From contig NZ_FOZX01000004.1 of assembly GCF_900116135.1 (NCBI RefSeq), positions 248,001-312,000 on the forward strand: 64,000 bases of DNA. The letters run 5' to 3'. The notes under the pieces were generated by a model. It had not been told where the DNA came from. It saw nothing but the letters and a program-made list of their open reading frames with translations, and did no database searches. The DNA is from Saccharopolyspora flava. GTDB taxonomy: Bacteria; Actinomycetota; Actinomycetes; Mycobacteriales; Pseudonocardiaceae. Below, piece by piece: positions 1 to 9,272 of this stretch (the stretch's first letter is position 1; the number at the start of each line of letters is the position of its first letter). The translations under genes were made by a program, and so were the position numbers.

Positions 1-844
1 TGAGCGCCTCGCCCTCGTCGTCGCGGGCGTCGAGCAGCAGCGACAGGATGTCGTGCCGCTCTCCCGGCACGTGCGCGGCGCGCCGCTCGGCGATGACCGC
101 CATGACCGCGCGGTCGAGGTGCGCCAACCCCCACTTCTGCAGCCCGAAGGGCTCGGTCTTGCGCATCGACAGCACCTCGCTGACCCGGGCCAGCGGGCTC
201 ACCGACAGGCCCAGCAGCTGCCGCAACCGGGTGCGCAGCAGCTGCTCGGCCTCGCCGGAGCGGTAGTCGATGCCGAACACGCCGGACATGATCACGTCGA
301 GGGTGACCTTCTGGGCGGCGTCGGCCAGCCGGATCCGCGAACCCGGCCGCCACGAGGCGATCTCCCGGTCGGTGGCCTCCCGGATCTGCTCGCGGTAGCG
401 CGCGATGGCCTTGCCGTGGAACGGCGGCATGAGCAGCTTGCGCTTGCGGCGGTGCGGCTCGCCGGTCACCGTCAGCACCGAATCGCCGACGATCGGCCGC
501 AGCATCGACTGCCCCGCCGTCGACGGCGCCAGCGCCGGTCCCGCGGTGAACAGCGACTTCACGTGATCCGGGTGCGCGGTGATGGCCAGCGGCCGCTTCT
601 CCAACAGCGTGGTGACGCCGAAGATGTCGCCGTGCTCGCGGGCGGCCTCGAACAGCAGCGAACCCTGGTCGTGGGCGAACCGCAGGGTCTGGCGCAGGCG
701 CCCCGAGCCGTGCAGCGGGGGCGGCGTGCCCGGCTCGTCGGTCGGGCCCGCGGGCGAGGGCACCCACTCGCGGGAACCGGAGGGCGTCGCGTTCTCCCAC
801 CAGCGTCCCCGGTGCGGCGCTGACGGGGCGATCGAGGTCGTCAT
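1..844 (-). CDS. cytochrome P450, N-terminal part (runs off window)
   Basis: Reading leftwards from ATG at 842-844 gives 281 codons without a stop, so the gene continues beyond base 1. The protein starts MTTSIAPSAP and shows P450 hallmarks: a helix-C motif GEPHRRKRKLLMPPF (HxxxR heme-propionate contact) and a helix-G/H stretch ending GERHDILSLLLDARDD, which normally lies just before the oxygen-binding I helix. The I-helix threonine, ExxR and heme Cys loop would be outside the window. It is divergent from the sensor kinase at 958, with a 113-bp gap. Substrate cannot be told. The family call is firm; the start is the only in-frame ATG near the divergent promoter space. Confidence 0.88.
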   Translation of the reverse strand, partial: MTTSIAPSAPHRGRWWENATPSGSREWVPSPAGPTDEPGTPPPLHGSGRLRQTLRFAHDQGSLLFEAAREHGDIFGVTTLLEKRPLAITAHPDHVKSLFTAGPALAPSTAGQSMLRPIVGDSVLTVTGEPHRRKRKLLMPPFHGKAIARYREQIREATDREIASWRPGSRIRLADAAQKVTLDVIMSGVFGIDYRSGEAEQLLRTRLRQLLGLSVSPLARVSEVLSMRKTEPFGLQKWGLAHLDRAVMAVIAERRAAHVPGERHDILSLLLDARDDEGEAL

Positions 845-944
845 GCCATCACGCTATCCGGCGGGTGACCGGGCGCACATCGTCCTGCGGGTCCGGTTCC
901 GCCTCCTACCTGAGGAGGAGATCCACCGGGCTCGCGCGGCGTTC

Positions 945-957
945 TAGGCTGACCGGG
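945..957 (+). promoter_or_regulatory. -10-like hexamer for a leaderless transcript
   Basis: TAGGCT at 945-950 fits the actinobacterial TANNNT -10 pattern and lies 7 bases before the ATG at 958. A transcript starting about 7 bases after the hexamer would begin at the start codon itself. No Shine-Dalgarno sequence is placed correctly for this ATG. That this is a leaderless promoter is inference. Confidence 0.4.
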
Positions 958-2133
958 ATGAGGCGTGTGATCCGCTACGTGCACGGCCGGGCCGCGGCGC
1001 TGCCGTTCGGCTACCCGCCGGCCGTCGTGCTGCCCGGGCATGCGTGCCTGGTGGTGGTCGCGGCGGTCGCGGTGGCGCAGCGACTGGCCGCCGGGGTCGC
1101 CGACTGGACGCTGGTCGGCGGTCTGCTGGCGATCGTCCCGGTGGTGTACCTGCTGGCCGGCCGCCCCGTCCCGGACGGCGGGCGGCCCCTCGGCGTGGCC
1201 GTCTGCGCGCTGCTGGGCACCTCGATCCTGCTGGTCCACCCGGTGGCCAACGACCTCGCGCCGCTGATCCTGGTGGTGATGCTCGCCGAGTGCGCCGCCG
1301 TCACCTCGGCGCGGGTGAGCCTGACGACCGCGGCCGTGGCGGCGCTGGTCCCCACGACCGCCGCCGCGCTCGGCCACCTCGGCTACGGGCTGGCGTTCTC
1401 GCTGGTGACCGTCGCGCTCGGCTGGGCGACCGGCTACATCATCCGGACCCAGCTGCGGCTGTTCGAGCAGGAGCGCCGGACGCAGGCCGAGCGGACCGCG
1501 CAGGCCGCCGACGACGAGCGCCGCCGCATCGCCCGCGAGGTGCACGACGTCGTCGCCCACTCGCTGAGCATCACGCTGCTGCACCTCACCGGCGCCCGCC
1601 GCGCGTTGCAGGAGGACCGCGACGTCGACGAGGCCGTCGACGCGCTCACCGACGCCGAACGCCTCGGCCGCCAGGCCATCGCCGACATCCGCCGCACGGT
1701 GGGGCTGCTGGACTCCGAACCGTCGAAAGTCCGCCCGGAGCCGGGGATCGGCGACATCGACGAGCTCGTCACCGACGTCGTGCGGGCCGGGGTCCCGGTG
1801 GTCTGCGACATCGACGGCGATCCCGGATCCGTCTCGGCCGCAACGGGTCTCGCGCTCTACCGGATCACCCGCGAAGCGCTGGCCAACGTCGTCAAGCACG
1901 CGCCCGGCAGCAGCACCGAGGTGCGGCTGGTCCTCGGCGGCGGTGCCGCGCTGACCGTGGCCAACGACCTGTCGGGCGCGCTGCCCGAGGCCGTGACGGG
2001 CAACGGCATCGCCGGGATGCGCCAGCGCGCCGAACTGCTCGGCGGGCGGCTCGACGCCGGCCCCGACGGCGGCCGGTGGGTGGTGCGCGCCGAGTTCGCG
2101 CCCGACGACGTGCCCGCGGAGGAGGCCCGATGA
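958..2133 (+). CDS. NarL-type sensor histidine kinase
   Basis: A 391-residue membrane sensor kinase. The N-terminal ~160 residues are hydrophobic, consistent with several membrane helices and no large external domain. A HisKA_3 dimerisation domain follows, with H-box RRRIAREVHDVVAHSL (phospho-acceptor His about residue 196). The HATPase_c domain has an N-box near residue 309 (ALANVVKHA) and a GIAGMRQR G-box. The start at 958 is preferred over upstream in-frame codons because it follows a leaderless-type -10 and begins just before the first membrane helix. It overlaps the response regulator by ATGA, so the two are translationally coupled. Signal unknown. Confidence 0.9.
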   Translation: MRRVIRYVHGRAAALPFGYPPAVVLPGHACLVVVAAVAVAQRLAAGVADWTLVGGLLAIVPVVYLLAGRPVPDGGRPLGVAVCALLGTSILLVHPVANDLAPLILVVMLAECAAVTSARVSLTTAAVAALVPTTAAALGHLGYGLAFSLVTVALGWATGYIIRTQLRLFEQERRTQAERTAQAADDERRRIAREVHDVVAHSLSITLLHLTGARRALQEDRDVDEAVDALTDAERLGRQAIADIRRTVGLLDSEPSKVRPEPGIGDIDELVTDVVRAGVPVVCDIDGDPGSVSAATGLALYRITREALANVVKHAPGSSTEVRLVLGGGAALTVANDLSGALPEAVTGNGIAGMRQRAELLGGRLDAGPDGGRWVVRAEFAPDDVPAEEAR

Positions 2134-2777
2134 TCAAGGTGCTGCTCGTCGACGACCAAGAGCTGGTGCGCTCGGGGCTGCGGCGCATCCTGCGCCGCAA
2201 GGACGGGTTCGGCATCGTCGGCGAGTGCGCGGACGGCTCCGAGGTGGCCCCCGCCGTGGCCGCCGAGCGGCCCGACGTCGTGGTCATGGACCTGCGGATG
2301 AAGCACGTCGACGGGATCGAGGCCACCCGCCGGCTGCAGGCCGGCGAGGACCCGCCGCCGGTGCTGGTGCTGACCACCTTCGACGACGACCAGCTGCTCT
2401 CCGGCGCGCTGCGCGCCGGGGCCAGCGGTTTCCTGCTCAAGGACTCGCCCGCCGAGGAGGTCATCCGCGCCGTGCGCGCGCTGGCCGCGGGCGAGGCCTG
2501 CCTGGACCCGGCCGTGACCGGGCGCGTGCTCACCGCCTACCGCAGCAGCGCGCCCGAACCCGAGGCCACCTCCGCCGAGGAGCTCACCTCCCGCGAGCGC
2601 GACGTGCTGGTGCTGCTCGGCCGCGGTCTGTCCAACGCCGAGATCGCCGCCGACCTCGGCATCTCCGAGGTGACCGTGAAGAGCCACGTCGGCCACATCT
2701 TCGTCAAGCTCGGCGTGCGCGACCGGGCCGCGGCCATCGTCTACGCCTTCGACCACCGCATCGTCACGCCCAGATAG
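2130..2777 (+). CDS. NarL/LuxR-family response regulator
   Basis: A 215-residue response regulator. The receiver domain (about 1-120) has the acidic pair DD at 8-9, phospho-acceptor Asp54 in VVVMDLRM and Lys in FLLKD. The C-terminal LuxR-type helix-turn-helix (about 150-205) contains LTSRERDVLVLLGRGLSNAEIA. The ATG lies inside the stop region of the kinase gene (ATGA), so this is its cognate partner. DNA targets are unknown; the divergent P450 gene is an obvious candidate but nothing in the sequence proves it. Confidence 0.93.
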   Translation: MIKVLLVDDQELVRSGLRRILRRKDGFGIVGECADGSEVAPAVAAERPDVVVMDLRMKHVDGIEATRRLQAGEDPPPVLVLTTFDDDQLLSGALRAGASGFLLKDSPAEEVIRAVRALAAGEACLDPAVTGRVLTAYRSSAPEPEATSAEELTSRERDVLVLLGRGLSNAEIAADLGISEVTVKSHVGHIFVKLGVRDRAAAIVYAFDHRIVTPR

Positions 2778-2837
2778 TCCACTGTCGCGCCGGAACGTGC
2801 CGCGCTTCGGCGCGGGTGCCCGACGAGCCGATCAGCC

Positions 2838-3488
2838 TCAGCGGAACCAGGAACCGGCCCGGGCGCGGAACTCCCCGGGCGGGAGCGAGCCCGCGCCCTC
2901 GGGCAGCGCGGCGAGCACCGGCACGCCGGTGACGCGGGGGAGCTCGGTGGTGTTGCACCGCTCCGCCAGGTCCGGCTTCGCGGGCACCGAGCCCAGCACG
3001 AGCCCCGCCGGGTCCAGGCCGCGTCCGCGCAGCGCCTCGACGGTCAGCTCGGTGTGGTTGAGCGTGCCCAGGCCGACCCGGGTGACGACCTGCACCCGCA
3101 CCTCGTGATCGCGGGCCAGTTCGGCGGCCAGATCGGGCAGCGTGCCCCCGGCGGTGTCGAGGCGGACCAGGGCGCCGCCGGCCCCCTCCACGATCACGAC
3201 CTCGTAGCGGCGGGCGAGCTCGGCCAGGCGCGTCGCGTGCTCGCCGATCGCGGGGACCGCGGTCCCGCGCAGCCGGGCGGCGGTGTCCGGGGCGAGCGGG
3301 TCCGGGAGGTGCGCGAGCTGGGCGACCCGGCATCCGGCCAGGCGGCGGACCACCTCGGCGTCGGGCTCGTCGGTGCCGGTCTGGGTCGGCTTGACCACCA
3401 CCACGTCAGGTCCGAGGTGGACGGCGAGCGCGGCGGTGGCCACGGTCTTGCCGACGCCGGTGTCGGTCCCGGTGACGAAGACGATCAC
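2838..3488 (-). CDS. bioD: dethiobiotin synthetase
   Basis: A 216-residue ATP-dependent dethiobiotin synthetase, which closes the ureido ring on 7,8-diaminopelargonate, the penultimate step of biotin synthesis. The P-loop GTDTGVGKT lies at residues 7-15, followed by KPTQTG and the VEGAGGALV segment typical of BioD. The GTG start at 3488 overlaps the bioF stop (GTGA), giving a family-typical length; longer in-frame openings would run back into bioF. Last gene of bioB-bioA-bioF-bioD. Confidence 0.95.
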   Translation of the reverse strand: MIVFVTGTDTGVGKTVATAALAVHLGPDVVVVKPTQTGTDEPDAEVVRRLAGCRVAQLAHLPDPLAPDTAARLRGTAVPAIGEHATRLAELARRYEVVIVEGAGGALVRLDTAGGTLPDLAAELARDHEVRVQVVTRVGLGTLNHTELTVEALRGRGLDPAGLVLGSVPAKPDLAERCNTTELPRVTGVPVLAALPEGAGSLPPGEFRARAGSWFR

Positions 3489-4615
3489 GACCCACCTCCG
3501 TGCCGCTCGACGACTCCCGTCAGCACCTCGACCGCGTGCTCCCAGGCGTGCTCGGCGATCCCGGCTTGCGCGGTGATCCGCAGCCGCGACACCCCGTCGG
3601 GCACCGACGGCGGCCGGAAGCACCCCACCCGCACACCGGCCTCCCGCGCGGCGGCCTGCGCGGCCAGCGCCCGCTGCGGCGAGGGCATCGGCACCGACAG
3701 CACCGCGCCCGTGGACGAGGCGACGCCCAGTCGCTCGGCGAGCCGCGCGGCCCGGAGGTGGATCCGCTCCGGCAGCTCCGGGCGGTCCCGCAGCACGCGC
3801 AGCGCCGCCAGTGCCCCGGCGGTGGGCGCCGGGGCCAGCGCGGTGTCGAAGATGAACGGCCGCGCCCGGTTGACCAGGTGCTCGACGAGTTCCGGCGACC
3901 CGAGCACCGCGCCGCCCATCGCGCCCAGCGACTTCGACAGCGTCGCCGTCATCACCACGTGCGGTGCCCGCTCCAGACCGGCCACCAGGCCGCGGCCCCC
4001 GTCACCGACGACACCGAGCCCGTGCGCCTCGTCCACCAGCAGCAGGGCGCCGCGCTCTGCGCAGATCCCGGCCAGCTCCGCCAGCGGTGCCGCGTCGCCG
4101 AGCACCGAGTACACCGACTCGGCCAGCACCATCGCGCGTCGCCCGCCTGCCGAGTCCAGCGCCGCCCGCACCGCGTCGACGTCGTTGTGCGGCACCGCCT
4201 CCACCGTCGCGCGCGACAAGCGGGCCGCGTCGACCAGCGAGGCGTGCACGTGCGCGTCCGAGACGATCAGCGCCTCGCGATCGGCCAGTGCCGTCACCGC
4301 CGAGAGGTTCGCGTGATAGCCCGTGGAGCACACCAGCGCCGCAGGACGGCCGGTGAAGCCGGCGAGTTCGGCCTCCAGTTCGCCGTGCAGCGTCGTGGTT
4401 CCCGTGACCAGCCGCGACGCGCCCGAGCCCGCTCCCCACGACCGGGCCGCACCGGCCGCGGCGGCGCGCACCTCGGGGTGCGCGCTCAAGCCCAGGTAGT
4501 CGTTGCTCGCCAGGTCGAGGACGTCCTCGCCGAGCGCGCGCGGGCGCAGGGCGCGCTGAAGACCCGCGCGCTCGCGCTCCGCCCGCTGCTCGGCCAGCCA
4601 CCGCGGCCAGCTCAT
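3485..4615 (-). CDS. bioF: 8-amino-7-oxononanoate synthase
   Basis: A 376-residue PLP enzyme that condenses pimeloyl thioester with alanine to give 8-amino-7-oxononanoate (KAPA). Class II aminotransferase fold; PLP-binding Lys228 in [18 protein letters not shown] at 195-199; substrate-region motif [10 protein letters not shown] near the N-terminus. The ATG at 4615 overlaps the bioA stop (ATGA), and its own stop overlaps bioD. Length is normal for the family. AonS/BioF is hard to separate from 2-amino-3-ketobutyrate ligase by motif alone, but the operon settles it. Confidence 0.95.
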   Translation of the reverse strand: MSWPRWLAEQRAERERAGLQRALRPRALGEDVLDLASNDYLGLSAHPEVRAAAAGAARSWGAGSGASRLVTGTTTLHGELEAELAGFTGRPAALVCSTGYHANLSAVTALADREALIVSDAHVHASLVDAARLSRATVEAVPHNDVDAVRAALDSAGGRRAMVLAESVYSVLGDAAPLAELAGICAERGALLLVDEAHGLGVVGDGGRGLVAGLERAPHVVMTATLSKSLGAMGGAVLGSPELVEHLVNRARPFIFDTALAPAPTAGALAALRVLRDRPELPERIHLRAARLAERLGVASSTGAVLSVPMPSPQRALAAQAAAREAGVRVGCFRPPSVPDGVSRLRITAQAGIAEHAWEHAVEVLTGVVERHGGGS

Positions 4616-5889
4616 CCCGCCTCCGCCGCGGCCGCGATGCCCGCGCACAGCGTCGCGACGTCGGCGTCGCTGCACACGTACGGCGGCATCGTGTAGATCA
4701 GGTCCCGGAACGGCCGCAGCCACGCGCCCTCGGCCAGCGCCGCCTCGGTCGCCTTCGCCACGTCCACCGGGTGGTCGAGGCGGACCACGCCGACCGCGCC
4801 CAGCACCCGCACCTCGGCGGCGTCGACGTCGTGCAGGGCCTGCAGCCCGGTGTTGATCCGGCGCACGTCCCGTTCCCACTCGCCGGTGGCGAGCAGGTCC
4901 AGGCTCGCCGAGGCGACCGCGCAGGCCAGCGGGTTGCCCATGAACGTGGGGCCGTGCATGAGCACGCCCGAGTCGCTGCCGGAGATCCCGCGCGCCACCT
5001 CGCCGGTGCACAGCGTCGCCGCCAGCGTCAGGTACCCGCCGGTGAGCGCCTTGCCCAGGCACAGCACGTCGGGGCTCACCCCGCCCGCCTCGGCGGCGAA
5101 GAAGGTGCCGGTGCGGCCGAACCCGGTGGCGATCTCGTCGAAGATCAGCACCAGCCCGTGCTCGTCGGCGACCTCCCGGAACACCCGCAGGCACTCGGCG
5201 GGGTAGGGGCGCATCCCGCCCGCGCCCTGCAGCAGCGGTTCCACGACGAGCCCGGCCAGCCGGTCGGCGTGCTCGGCGGCCAGCGCCCGGAAGCCCTCGG
5301 CCCACGCCGTCACGTCCTCGCCGAGCGCAGGCGGCCGCTCGCCGAACACCTGCCCGGGCAGCAGCGACGACCACATCGAGTGCATGCCGCCGTCGGGGTC
5401 GCACACGCTCATGCAGTCGAAGGTGTCGCCGTGGTACCCGCCGCGCACCGTGAGGAACCGGGTGCGCCGCGGGCGCTTCCGGCCGCGCTGGTGCTGCAGC
5501 GCCATCTTCATCGCGACCTCGACGCTCACCGAACCCGAGTCGGCCAGGAACACCCGGTCGAGCCCGTCCGGGGTGATCTCCACCAGGCGCCGGGCCAGCT
5601 CGACGGCCGGTGCGTGGGTGAGCCCGCCGAACATCACGTGCGAGAACCGCTCGGCCTGCTCCCGCAGCGCCCGGTCGAGCGCGGGGTGCCGGTAGCCGTG
5701 GATCGCCGACCACCACGAGGCCATCCCGTCGACGACCTCACCGGTGCCGTCGATCTCGATCCTGCTGCCGGAGGCTCCGGTGACCAGCCGGGTCGGGGCC
5801 GGGTCGAGCATCGAGGTGTAGGGGTGCCACAGGTGCTCGCGGTCGAAGGCCAGCAGCGCGGCGGCGTCGCTCAACGCGGGGGTGGTCAT
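4612..5889 (-). CDS. bioA: adenosylmethionine-8-amino-7-oxononanoate transaminase
   Basis: A 425-residue class III PLP transaminase that converts KAPA to 7,8-diaminopelargonate, normally with SAM as amino donor. Signatures: HLWHPYTSM near residues 19-27 (BioA-specific substrate region), GGYHGDT at 150-156, [13 protein letters not shown], and PLP Lys280 in [11 protein letters not shown]. Start ATG at 5889 shares one base with the bioB stop (TGATG). Upstream in-frame ORF lies inside bioB and is spurious. Confidence 0.96.
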   Translation of the reverse strand: MTTPALSDAAALLAFDREHLWHPYTSMLDPAPTRLVTGASGSRIEIDGTGEVVDGMASWWSAIHGYRHPALDRALREQAERFSHVMFGGLTHAPAVELARRLVEITPDGLDRVFLADSGSVSVEVAMKMALQHQRGRKRPRRTRFLTVRGGYHGDTFDCMSVCDPDGGMHSMWSSLLPGQVFGERPPALGEDVTAWAEGFRALAAEHADRLAGLVVEPLLQGAGGMRPYPAECLRVFREVADEHGLVLIFDEIATGFGRTGTFFAAEAGGVSPDVLCLGKALTGGYLTLAATLCTGEVARGISGSDSGVLMHGPTFMGNPLACAVASASLDLLATGEWERDVRRINTGLQALHDVDAAEVRVLGAVGVVRLDHPVDVAKATEAALAEGAWLRPFRDLIYTMPPYVCSDADVATLCAGIAAAAEAG

Positions 5890-6947
5890 CAGGCGTTGGG
5901 CAGGACGTCGGTGCCCGCGCCGCGACGGCGGATCGCCGGATCGGCCGGCCGCTGCGCGATCTCCTCTTCCGAGCCCAGCACGACGAACCCGCTGTCCCGG
6001 ATCATCGCCAGGTCGGCCTCGGCCTCCTGGCCCTCGGAGGTGAGGTAGTCGCCGAGGAACAGCGAGTTGGCGACCTGCAGGGCCACCGGCTGCAGCGAGC
6101 GCAGGTGCATCTCGCGGCCCCCGGCGATGCGGATCTCCCGGTCCGGGCAGACGAACCGCGCCATCGCCAGGATCTTCACGCAGCGGGCGGGCGAGAGCTC
6201 CCAGGTGTTCTCGAACGGGGTGCCGTCGAAGGGCATCAGGAAGTTCACCGGGATCGAGTCCGACTCCAGCTCCCGCAGCGCGAACAGGGCCTCCACCAGC
6301 TGCTCGTCGGTCTCGCCCAGGCCCGCGATGAGCCCGGAGCAGGGCGACAGCCCCGCGGTCCTGGCCTTGTCGACGGTGTCCACGCGGTCGGCGTAGGTGT
6401 GGGTCTGGACGATCGAGTCGTGGTGGCTCTCGGCCGTGTTGATGTTGTGGTTGTAGGCGTCCACCCCGGCGTCCTTGAGCCGCTCGGCCTGGCCGTCGGA
6501 GAGCAGGCCCAGGCAGGCGCACACCTCGACGTCGGGGTGCTCGGACTTGAGCGCGCCGACCATCTCGGTGACCTTGTCGATGTCGCGGTGGGACGGTCCG
6601 CGCCCGGAGGAGACCAGGCAGACCCGGCTCGCGCCGCCCTGGAGCCCGGCGCCGGCCTGGCGCAGCGTCTCGTCCTTCGACAGCCAGGAGTACTTCAGGA
6701 TCGGCGCGTTCGAGCCGAGCGCCTGCGAGCAGTAGTGGCAGTTCTCCGGGCACAGCCCGGACTTCAGGTTCACCAGGTAGTTGACCTTGACGGTGTTGCC
6801 GAAGTGCGCCCTGCGCAGCCTGCTCGCCGCCGCCACGACGGACATCAGCTCGGCGTCGTCGGCGCGCAGCACGGCGAGCGCGTCCTCGGCCGCGGCGGCG
6901 CGTCCGGCCAGGACCGCGTCGGCGAGCTGATCGAAGGTGGAGCTCAT
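5889..6947 (-). CDS. bioB: biotin synthase
   Basis: A 352-residue radical-SAM enzyme that inserts sulfur into dethiobiotin. The radical-SAM cluster motif CPENCHYC provides Cys66, Cys70 and Cys73. Other BioB hallmarks are YNHNINTAE and the C-terminal [10 protein letters not shown] segment around the second [2Fe-2S] cluster. GGGAG lies just upstream of the ATG at 6947. First gene of the operon; its promoter faces the tandem BioQ-type operators at 6968-6997. A supply of biotin is relevant to the biotin-dependent carboxylase at 33.9-37.5 kb. Confidence 0.97.
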   Translation of the reverse strand: MSSTFDQLADAVLAGRAAAAEDALAVLRADDAELMSVVAAASRLRRAHFGNTVKVNYLVNLKSGLCPENCHYCSQALGSNAPILKYSWLSKDETLRQAGAGLQGGASRVCLVSSGRGPSHRDIDKVTEMVGALKSEHPDVEVCACLGLLSDGQAERLKDAGVDAYNHNINTAESHHDSIVQTHTYADRVDTVDKARTAGLSPCSGLIAGLGETDEQLVEALFALRELESDSIPVNFLMPFDGTPFENTWELSPARCVKILAMARFVCPDREIRIAGGREMHLRSLQPVALQVANSLFLGDYLTSEGQEAEADLAMIRDSGFVVLGSEEEIAQRPADPAIRRRGAGTDVLPNA

Positions 6948-6967
6948 GGGTGTCTCCCGAAGTCGAC

Positions 6968-6997
6968 CTGAACAGTGTTCACCTGAACGGCGTTCAG
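6968..6997. promoter_or_regulatory. bioQ box: two tandem BioQ-type operators (TGAAC-N3-GTTCA)
   Basis: Two 15-bp units lie head to tail: CTGAACAGTGTTCAC (6968-6982) and CTGAACGGCGTTCAG (6983-6997). The second is a perfect palindrome with a 3-base centre. Both share TGAAC-N3-GTTCA, close to the operator described for actinobacterial BioQ (TGAAC-N3-GTTAC in Corynebacterium). They sit between divergent bioB and the TetR gene. A TAGACT -10-like hexamer (7000-7005) for the regulator lies immediately downstream, so bound repressor could block both promoters. Confidence 0.85.
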
Positions 6998-7037
6998 GCT
7001 AGACTGGGGGAGTCGATCGGTCAACGGGAGGTCTCGA

Positions 7038-7595
7038 GTGCGCTACCACCGCAGCGACGTCGTGGAACGAGCCGTCGCGGTGCTCGACGAGTACGGGCTG
7101 GAATCGCTGACCATGCGCCGGCTCGCCTCCGAGCTCGGCGTGCAGCCCAGCGCGCTCTACCACCACGTCCCCAACAAGCAGTCGCTGCTGGCGGCCGTGG
7201 CCGACGAGATCCTGCAGCGGGGGAGCAGGCCCCGCCGGGCCGAGCGCTGGGACCGGCGGGTGATCGAGATCTGCGGCGAGCTGCGCGATGCGATGCTCGC
7301 CTACCGGGACGGCGCCGAGGTCGTCGTCACCGCGCACACCTTCGGGCTCGGCGCCCGCGAGCCCGCCGCCGCGCTGCGCTCCGCGCTCGCCGACGGCGGC
7401 CTGCCGGAGGATCTGGTCGACGTCGGCACCCGCGCGATCCTGCACCTGGTCTTCGGGCACACCGTCGAGGAGCAGACCGCGATGCAGGCCGCCAGCGCAG
7501 GTGCGATTGACCGGAATCCCGGTGGTGCGGCGGATTTCGAGCAGGGACTGCACCTGCTGCTCGACGGTCTGCGCGCCCGGGTGTCGGCCGCGTGA
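7038..7595 (+). CDS. bioQ: TetR-family regulator, BioQ type
   Basis: A 185-residue TetR repressor with an N-terminal HTH (ESLTMRRLASELGVQPSALYHHVPNKQSLL) and a TetR_C-type ligand domain. The GTG at 7038 has GGGAGG about 8 bases upstream. It is divergent from bioB and next to two BioQ-type operators, so the name rests on position and operator rather than on a motif specific to BioQ. In other actinobacteria BioQ represses bio genes without itself being the biotin ligase. Likely autoregulated. Confidence 0.82.
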   Translation: MRYHRSDVVERAVAVLDEYGLESLTMRRLASELGVQPSALYHHVPNKQSLLAAVADEILQRGSRPRRAERWDRRVIEICGELRDAMLAYRDGAEVVVTAHTFGLGAREPAAALRSALADGGLPEDLVDVGTRAILHLVFGHTVEEQTAMQAASAGAIDRNPGGAADFEQGLHLLLDGLRARVSAA

Positions 7596-7620
7596 AAGCC
7601 GGGCTGGTTACCGTGGCGGG

Positions 7621-8268
7621 ATGGAGCTGTTCACCACGGCGTGGACGTCGCTGCGGTCGGTGGTCGCCGACCTCGCCGACGACGACCTGCTGCGGGCGTC
7701 CGGATGCCGCGGCTGGCTGGTGCGGGACCTGGTGTGCCACCTGATCACCGATGCGCAGGACGTCCTGATCACGCTGGCCACACCGGCGGAGTCCGAACCG
7801 ACCCGCAACGCCGTCACCTACTGGGATCTCGCGCCCGCGCAGCCCAGCGGTGACGACCCGCTGGACGCGCTGACGATCCGGCTGGCCGCCGCGTACCACG
7901 ATCCGCGGCTGCTGAAGTTCCACCTCGACGACGTCGGCTCGGCCGCGGGCCGGGCCGCGCGGCTCGCCGATCCGCAGGGCCGGGTCGAGACGAAGGGCGA
8001 GGTCCTCACCGTCGCCGACTTCCTCGACGCCTACGTGCTGGAGTGGACGCTGCACCACCTCGACCTGGTCGCGCACCTGCCGCACGTGCCCGGCCCGCCC
8101 GGCGAGACCCTGGCCGCTTCGCGGCACCTGCTCGACCGGATCGCCGGAACCCCGTTCCCCGCGGCGTTGTCGGACACCGACGCGCTGCTGGTGGGCACCG
8201 GCAGGCGCGCCCCCACCGAGTCCGAACTGGACGGACTGCCCGCCGGCGTGCCGCTCGTGCTCGGGTAG
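7621..8268 (+). CDS. maleylpyruvate isomerase/DinB-superfamily protein (mycothiol-dependent type)
   Basis: A 215-residue member of the maleylpyruvate-isomerase N-terminal (MDMPI, DinB-like four-helix) superfamily. The pattern includes CRGWLVRDLVCHLITDA, with the metal-binding His in VCHL, and LEWTLHHLDLVAH, with further metal-ligand His residues. In related proteins these His residues bind zinc and the substrate thiol mycothiol; actinomycetes make mycothiol. The reaction is not deducible. It starts 25 bp after bioQ on the same strand and could be cotranscribed. The stop lies 4 bp from the convergent RpiR gene. Confidence 0.72.
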   Translation: MELFTTAWTSLRSVVADLADDDLLRASGCRGWLVRDLVCHLITDAQDVLITLATPAESEPTRNAVTYWDLAPAQPSGDDPLDALTIRLAAAYHDPRLLKFHLDDVGSAAGRAARLADPQGRVETKGEVLTVADFLDAYVLEWTLHHLDLVAHLPHVPGPPGETLAASRHLLDRIAGTPFPAALSDTDALLVGTGRRAPTESELDGLPAGVPLVLG

Positions 8269-8272
8269 CGGC

Positions 8273-9145
8273 TCAGTCGCGCCGGGGTGTGCGGTGCAGC
8301 AGGTGGAACCGCGACCACTGGGCCTCGGCGGCCTCGATGGACCGGCGGGTGCGGTCCGGGTCCACCGTGGACAGCTGTGCGGCGATCGCCTGCGCCATCG
8401 CCAAACCCGGTGCCAGCGACGGGAAGAACGCCACGCCCTCGGCCGGGATCAGCACGACCTCCTCGGCGGCCGCGGCCAGGGCGGGGCTGGCCGCGTCGGT
8501 GAGCGCGAAGACCCGCGCGCCCCGCTCGTGCGCCTCCTCGGCCGCGGTCACCGTGCTCTGGTAGAGCCGCCAGAAGCTGATCGCGATCACCACGTCGTCC
8601 GGCCCGACCCGCGAGATCGCGTTGGCCAGCTCGGCCTCGTCGTGCACGACGCTCGCGTCGTAGCCGGCCAGCTGGACGTTGTGGCCGAGCGCGGAGCCGA
8701 CCGCGAGGTAGCTGCCGTTGGCCACGATCACCGTGCGCCGGGCCCGCGCGATCGCCTCGGCGACGGTGCGCAGCAGCTGCTCGTCGAGGCGGCGGTTGAG
8801 CACCGCCAGCGACTCCAGGTCCCGGCGCAGCGACGCGGTGCCGAGCTCGCCCTCGGTGTGCTGCGCGGAGGCCACGTCCGGTGCGCTCAGCGAGGACAGG
8901 TAGCGGGCCCGCAGCTCCTGCTGGAGGTCGGACCAGCCGGTGAAGCCCAGCGCCTGCGCGGTCCGGCTGACCGTGGCGACGTTGACCCCGGCCAGCGCGG
9001 CGGCCTCGGCGGCGGAACCGTAGGAGACGCGTCTCGGCTGGGTGAGCAGCACCTGCAGCACGGACGCGCCCTTGCTGCGCAATCCGCGCTCGGGCACGCG
9101 TCCGCGCAGCCACGCCTCGAAGCCGTCGGGCCCGCCGTCGGTCAT
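8273..9145 (-). CDS. MurR/RpiR-family transcriptional regulator
   Basis: A 290-residue regulator with an N-terminal HTH_6 domain (about 20-95; SYGSAAEAAALAGVNVATVSR) and a C-terminal SIS sugar-phosphate-binding domain (about 120-260; VANGSYLAVGSALGHN, VVIAISFWR). The ATG at 9145 follows GAGGAG; an in-frame upstream extension is Cys-rich and unlike protein. It is divergent from the MFS-GAF-amidohydrolase operon and probably controls it through the repeats at 9213-9237. SIS domains usually sense phosphosugars, though RpiR members near hydrolase operons can sense other ligands. Confidence 0.88.
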   Translation of the reverse strand: MTDGGPDGFEAWLRGRVPERGLRSKGASVLQVLLTQPRRVSYGSAAEAAALAGVNVATVSRTAQALGFTGWSDLQQELRARYLSSLSAPDVASAQHTEGELGTASLRRDLESLAVLNRRLDEQLLRTVAEAIARARRTVIVANGSYLAVGSALGHNVQLAGYDASVVHDEAELANAISRVGPDDVVIAISFWRLYQSTVTAAEEAHERGARVFALTDAASPALAAAAEEVVLIPAEGVAFFPSLAPGLAMAQAIAAQLSTVDPDRTRRSIEAAEAQWSRFHLLHRTPRRD

Positions 9146-9197
9146 GGGGCTCCTCTCGTCGGGGGCACAGCTTAACGAGCTCTCAACGCAACAGGTA

Positions 9198-9237
9198 TTG
9201 CAGTTCGCGATTTGTGCACTATATGTTGCTGTGCACT
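9198..9237 (+). promoter_or_regulatory. sigma-70-like promoter with repeated TGTGCACT boxes
   Basis: TTGCAG (9198-9203) and TATATG (9220-9225) are spaced 16 bases apart and read towards the MFS gene. TGTGCACT occurs twice, at 9213-9220 and 9230-9237, each centred on the palindrome GTGCAC and 17 bases apart, bracketing the -10. This is a plausible binding site for the divergent RpiR regulator; binding is inference. Confidence 0.5.
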
Positions 9238-9272
9238 TTCGCTTGGTGCTGAGACGCATTGGGAGGCACCCC

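Noticed and set aside
1044-2777. Long plus-strand frame of 577 codons over the first two-component system
   Set aside because: Only its last third coincides with the response regulator; the rest is an off-frame shadow of the kinase.
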